Positions 8,113 to 9,831 of a DNA stretch of 9,831 nucleotides are shown piece by piece (within the stretch, counting starts at the first letter, position 1; the number at the start of each line of letters is the position of its first letter). The stretch spans positions 1 through 9,831 of the forward strand of contig CADCPV010000197.1 of assembly GCA_902803345.1 (NCBI GenBank), in the 5' to 3' direction. The notes under the pieces were generated by a model. It saw only the letters and a program-made list of their open reading frames with translations. It did not search any database and was not told the origin of the DNA. The translations under genes were made by a program, and so were the position numbers. This stretch comes from an uncultured Eubacteriales bacterium. Its GTDB lineage: Bacteria; Bacillota_A; Clostridia; Lachnospirales; Lachnospiraceae.

Positions 8113-9552
8113 ATGATGAAAAACAACACTGCAAAATTCAACTGGCCTGAGTTTATCAAAGCTGTCGCTGTCATTGCGATTCCCGTTGCGCTCCAGAACC
8201 TTCTCACGACGACCGGATCAATGCTTGACACGATGATGATCGGAACGCTCGGGGAGAAGTATGTCGGCGCCGTCGGACTCTGCGGGCAGTTCAGTTCCCT
8301 CATGGGTTCCTGCTATTTCGGCTTCATGGGCGGCGGCGGGCTGTTCCTCGCGCAGTACTGGGGCGCGAAGGATGAACGGGGACTGAACCGCTCCTTCGGG
8401 CTGACACTGTCCTGCATGCTTCTTGTCGGCGTGATTTTCTGTGTGCTTGCGGCGGCATTCCCGCAGGCGGTCATGAAACTCTACACGGACAAAACTGCGA
8501 TCCAGAAACTTGGGATTCCCTATCTGAAGATCGCCGGCTTCGGCTATCCCTTTGTCGTACTTTCGATGGCGGCAAGCCTCCTGCTTCGATCCACGGAGCG
8601 CGTGAAGATTCCGCTTGTAGCTTCGATCGTTTCCGTTGTGACAAATGTCAGCCTCAATTACCTTCTGATCGGCGGGCATCTCGGTGCACCGGCGCTTGGT
8701 ATCCGCGGCGCTGCCATCGCAACGCTGACAGCGAATATCGTGAATTTCGCAGTCATTCTCATCATTGCACGCGCGCGGGGATACCGCTACCTCTTTATGC
8801 TGAAGGCGCATTTTGCATGGGACCGCGTCCATTTCCGGGAGTATTTCCGGAAATGCTTCCCGATCCTCCTGAATGAGCTTGCGATCGGCATCTCGACTGC
8901 CATTATCAACATTGTCCTCGGGCGTCAGTCGGAAGAAGCGATCGCGGCGATTGCGGTTTTCCGGACAATGGAAGGCTTATATATCGGCTTCTTTGTCGGT
9001 TTCTCCCAGGCATCATCAATCCTTGTCGGAAAGTCTGTCGGGGCGGGCGAACTGGAAGAAGCTTATGCGCGCGCGATCCGTCTCGTGTATATGTGCGCAG
9101 CCTTTATCGCCTTCATCGCGCTTCTCGTGGTGCTTTTACGGACGCCGATTTTCACGGCTTTCGGGCTTTCCGGCGAATCGCTGGAGATTGCGAAGGGCAT
9201 GATGCTGATCTTCGCCATCGTCATTGTAATCCGCATGATGAACTGGCTGCACAACGATACCTACCGGGCAGCGGGAGATGCGGCTACGGGGACGATCCTC
9301 GAGATTGCGTTTATGTATCTTCTCGTCATTCCGCTTCTTCTTATGCTGGCGTTCTTCTGGCACGCGCCTTTCCTGCTGATTTTCGCGGGCTGCTATGTGG
9401 ATGAGCCGATCCGCGTGTGTTTGATGCAGGTGCATCTTTTCTCCGGCCGCTGGATCTGCCCGGTGACAGAAGAAGGGCAGAGGGCACTCCCTCTGTTTCG
9501 TGAACGCCACCGGATCAAAAGGTCACAGGGATTCCTGTTTTCAAGGAAGTGA
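8113..9552 (+). CDS. MATE family efflux transporter
   Basis: This 479-residue integral membrane protein of the multidrug and toxic compound extrusion family should export drugs or metabolites using a Na+ or H+ gradient. Twelve hydrophobic segments are arranged as two similar halves. The first helix region (about 13-45) contains PVALQNLLTTTGSMLDTMMI, with Asp39 at the place of the conserved acidic residue in NorM-type helix 1; GFMGGGGLFLAQYWGAK (72-88) is typical of the first loop. The second half starts near residue 250 (FPILLNELAIGISTAI). The tail RWICPVTEEGQ is typical of clostridial members. The Shine-Dalgarno is weak (GGAACGGA, 8104-8111) and lies too close to the ATG at 8113, so the second ATG at 8116 may be the true start. 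It has its own promoter and a structured leader. No drug specificity can be inferred. Confidence 0.95.
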   Translation: MMKNNTAKFNWPEFIKAVAVIAIPVALQNLLTTTGSMLDTMMIGTLGEKYVGAVGLCGQFSSLMGSCYFGFMGGGGLFLAQYWGAKDERGLNRSFGLTLSCMLLVGVIFCVLAAAFPQAVMKLYTDKTAIQKLGIPYLKIAGFGYPFVVLSMAASLLLRSTERVKIPLVASIVSVVTNVSLNYLLIGGHLGAPALGIRGAAIATLTANIVNFAVILIIARARGYRYLFMLKAHFAWDRVHFREYFRKCFPILLNELAIGISTAIINIVLGRQSEEAIAAIAVFRTMEGLYIGFFVGFSQASSILVGKSVGAGELEEAYARAIRLVYMCAAFIAFIALLVVLLRTPIFTAFGLSGESLEIAKGMMLIFAIVIVIRMMNWLHNDTYRAAGDAATGTILEIAFMYLLVIPLLLMLAFFWHAPFLLIFAGCYVDEPIRVCLMQVHLFSGRWICPVTEEGQRALPLFRERHRIKRSQGFLFSRK

Positions 9553-9593
9553 AAAAGCCGCCGGAGCGTGGTTTGAAAAAAATAAAAAAGTGC

Positions 9594-9622
9594 TTGCATT
9601 TTCCGACGGGATGTGTTATTAT
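9594..9622 (+). promoter_or_regulatory. Promoter of the tRNA-Tyr/tRNA-Leu operon
   Basis: The -35 box TTGCAT (9594-9599) and -10 box TATTAT (9617-9622) are 17 bp apart, each close to consensus, preceded by an A-rich tract (9575-9589) that could act as an UP element. Transcription should start about 15 nt before the tRNA-Tyr. No clear terminator for the MATE gene is seen in 9553-9593. Confidence 0.7.
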
Positions 9623-9643
9623 CTTTCTTCGTCAGGACATTTT

Positions 9644-9725
9644 GGGCGAATTCCCGAGTGGCCAAAGGGGACAGACTGTAAATCTGCTGCAAATTGCTTC
9701 GGTGGTTCGAATCCACCTTCGCCCA
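9644..9725 (+). tRNA. tRNA-Tyr (anticodon GTA)
   Basis: The acceptor stem GGGCGAA (9644-9650) pairs with TTCGCCC (9718-9724), discriminator A9725. The anticodon loop CTGTAAA (9676-9682) gives anticodon GTA (9678-9680). The T stem is GGTGG/CCACC with loop TTCGAAT. The long variable region (9687-9700) contains the small stem GCA/TGC, as expected of class II tRNA-Tyr. The pair at the top of the anticodon stem (A9671 with C9687) is a mismatch. CCA is not encoded. Confidence 0.97.
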
Positions 9726-9746
9726 TTCTCTCCTGACGGCATTTGA

Positions 9747-9831
9747 GCCGGCGTGGCGGAACTGGCAGACGCCCGGGACTTAAAATCCCGTGAGTAGTGA
9801 TACTCGTACCGGTTCGATCCCGGTCGCCGGC
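9747..9831 (+). tRNA. tRNA-Leu (anticodon TAA), cut at the window end
   Basis: The acceptor stem GCCGGCG (9747-9753) pairs with CGCCGGC (9825-9831). The anticodon loop CTTAAAA gives anticodon TAA, reading UUA. The variable arm GAGTA-GTGA-TACTC is the long arm of a class II tRNA, and the T loop is TTCGATC. Only the discriminator base (and any CCA) lies beyond the window. It follows tRNA-Tyr by 21 nt and is probably co-transcribed with it. Confidence 0.95.

Noticed and set aside
9553..9593. Terminator after the MATE gene
   Set aside because: A GC-rich stretch (9556-9571) followed by A-rich sequence does not fold into a convincing stem, and no T-run follows on the plus strand.

Overview
This window looks like an ordinary chromosomal segment of a GC-rich Bacillota (Firmicutes) genome, most likely a member of the Lachnospiraceae or related Clostridia. 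The evidence is a DUF5688 protein (a family I know mainly from Lachnospiraceae), a DUF1836 regulator, a clostridial-style glpK/FAD-oxidoreductase/DUF1667 operon, strong Shine-Dalgarno sequences, and near-consensus sigma-A promoters (TTGACA with TATAAT-like boxes). The tRNAs whose 3' ends are visible do not encode CCA. There is no integrase, transposase, CRISPR array or phage gene.

Layout. At 12-83 is tRNA-Arg(CCG), followed by a DUF5688 gene (138-1013) whose ribosome binding site lies in a hairpin. A sigma-A promoter overlaps the stop codon of that gene and reads into a single-pass membrane protein with an acidic Ser/Thr/Glu linker (1112-1831), whose leader has two alternative hairpins around the ribosome binding site. 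A Rho-independent terminator (1843-1868) follows.

From 1903 to 6512 is a tight four-gene operon for glycerol use: glycerol kinase GlpK, a GlpA-type FAD glycerol-3-phosphate dehydrogenase with a C-terminal BFD-like [2Fe-2S] domain, a second FAD/NAD(P)-type disulfide-reductase-fold protein in the position of GlpB, and a small DUF1667 protein with four conserved cysteines. Together they should phosphorylate glycerol and oxidise glycerol 3-phosphate to dihydroxyacetone phosphate, passing electrons through flavins and iron-sulfur clusters. No GlpC-like membrane anchor and no GlpF facilitator are present in the window.

A convergent 106-bp gap with a 46-nt near-perfect inverted repeat separates this operon from a minus-strand DUF1836 helix-turn-helix regulator (6619-7239). 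The regulator is divergent from a six-helix membrane protein that looks like a diverged PAP2-type phosphatase (7391-7981); the shared 151-bp intergenic region holds two facing promoters with common short motifs. Next come a consensus promoter, a structured leader and a MATE-family efflux transporter (8113-9552). The window ends with a tRNA-Tyr(GTA)-tRNA-Leu(TAA) operon driven by its own promoter; the tRNA-Leu is cut at its discriminator base.

Nothing in the window is clearly a new system. The most interesting leads are the soluble-looking GlpA/GlpB-like/DUF1667 complex, in which the DUF1667 cysteines resemble a molybdopterin-oxidoreductase [4Fe-4S] motif; the GlpK lacking the PTS-phosphorylated histidine; and several structured leaders (MATE, the 239-aa membrane protein, glpK).
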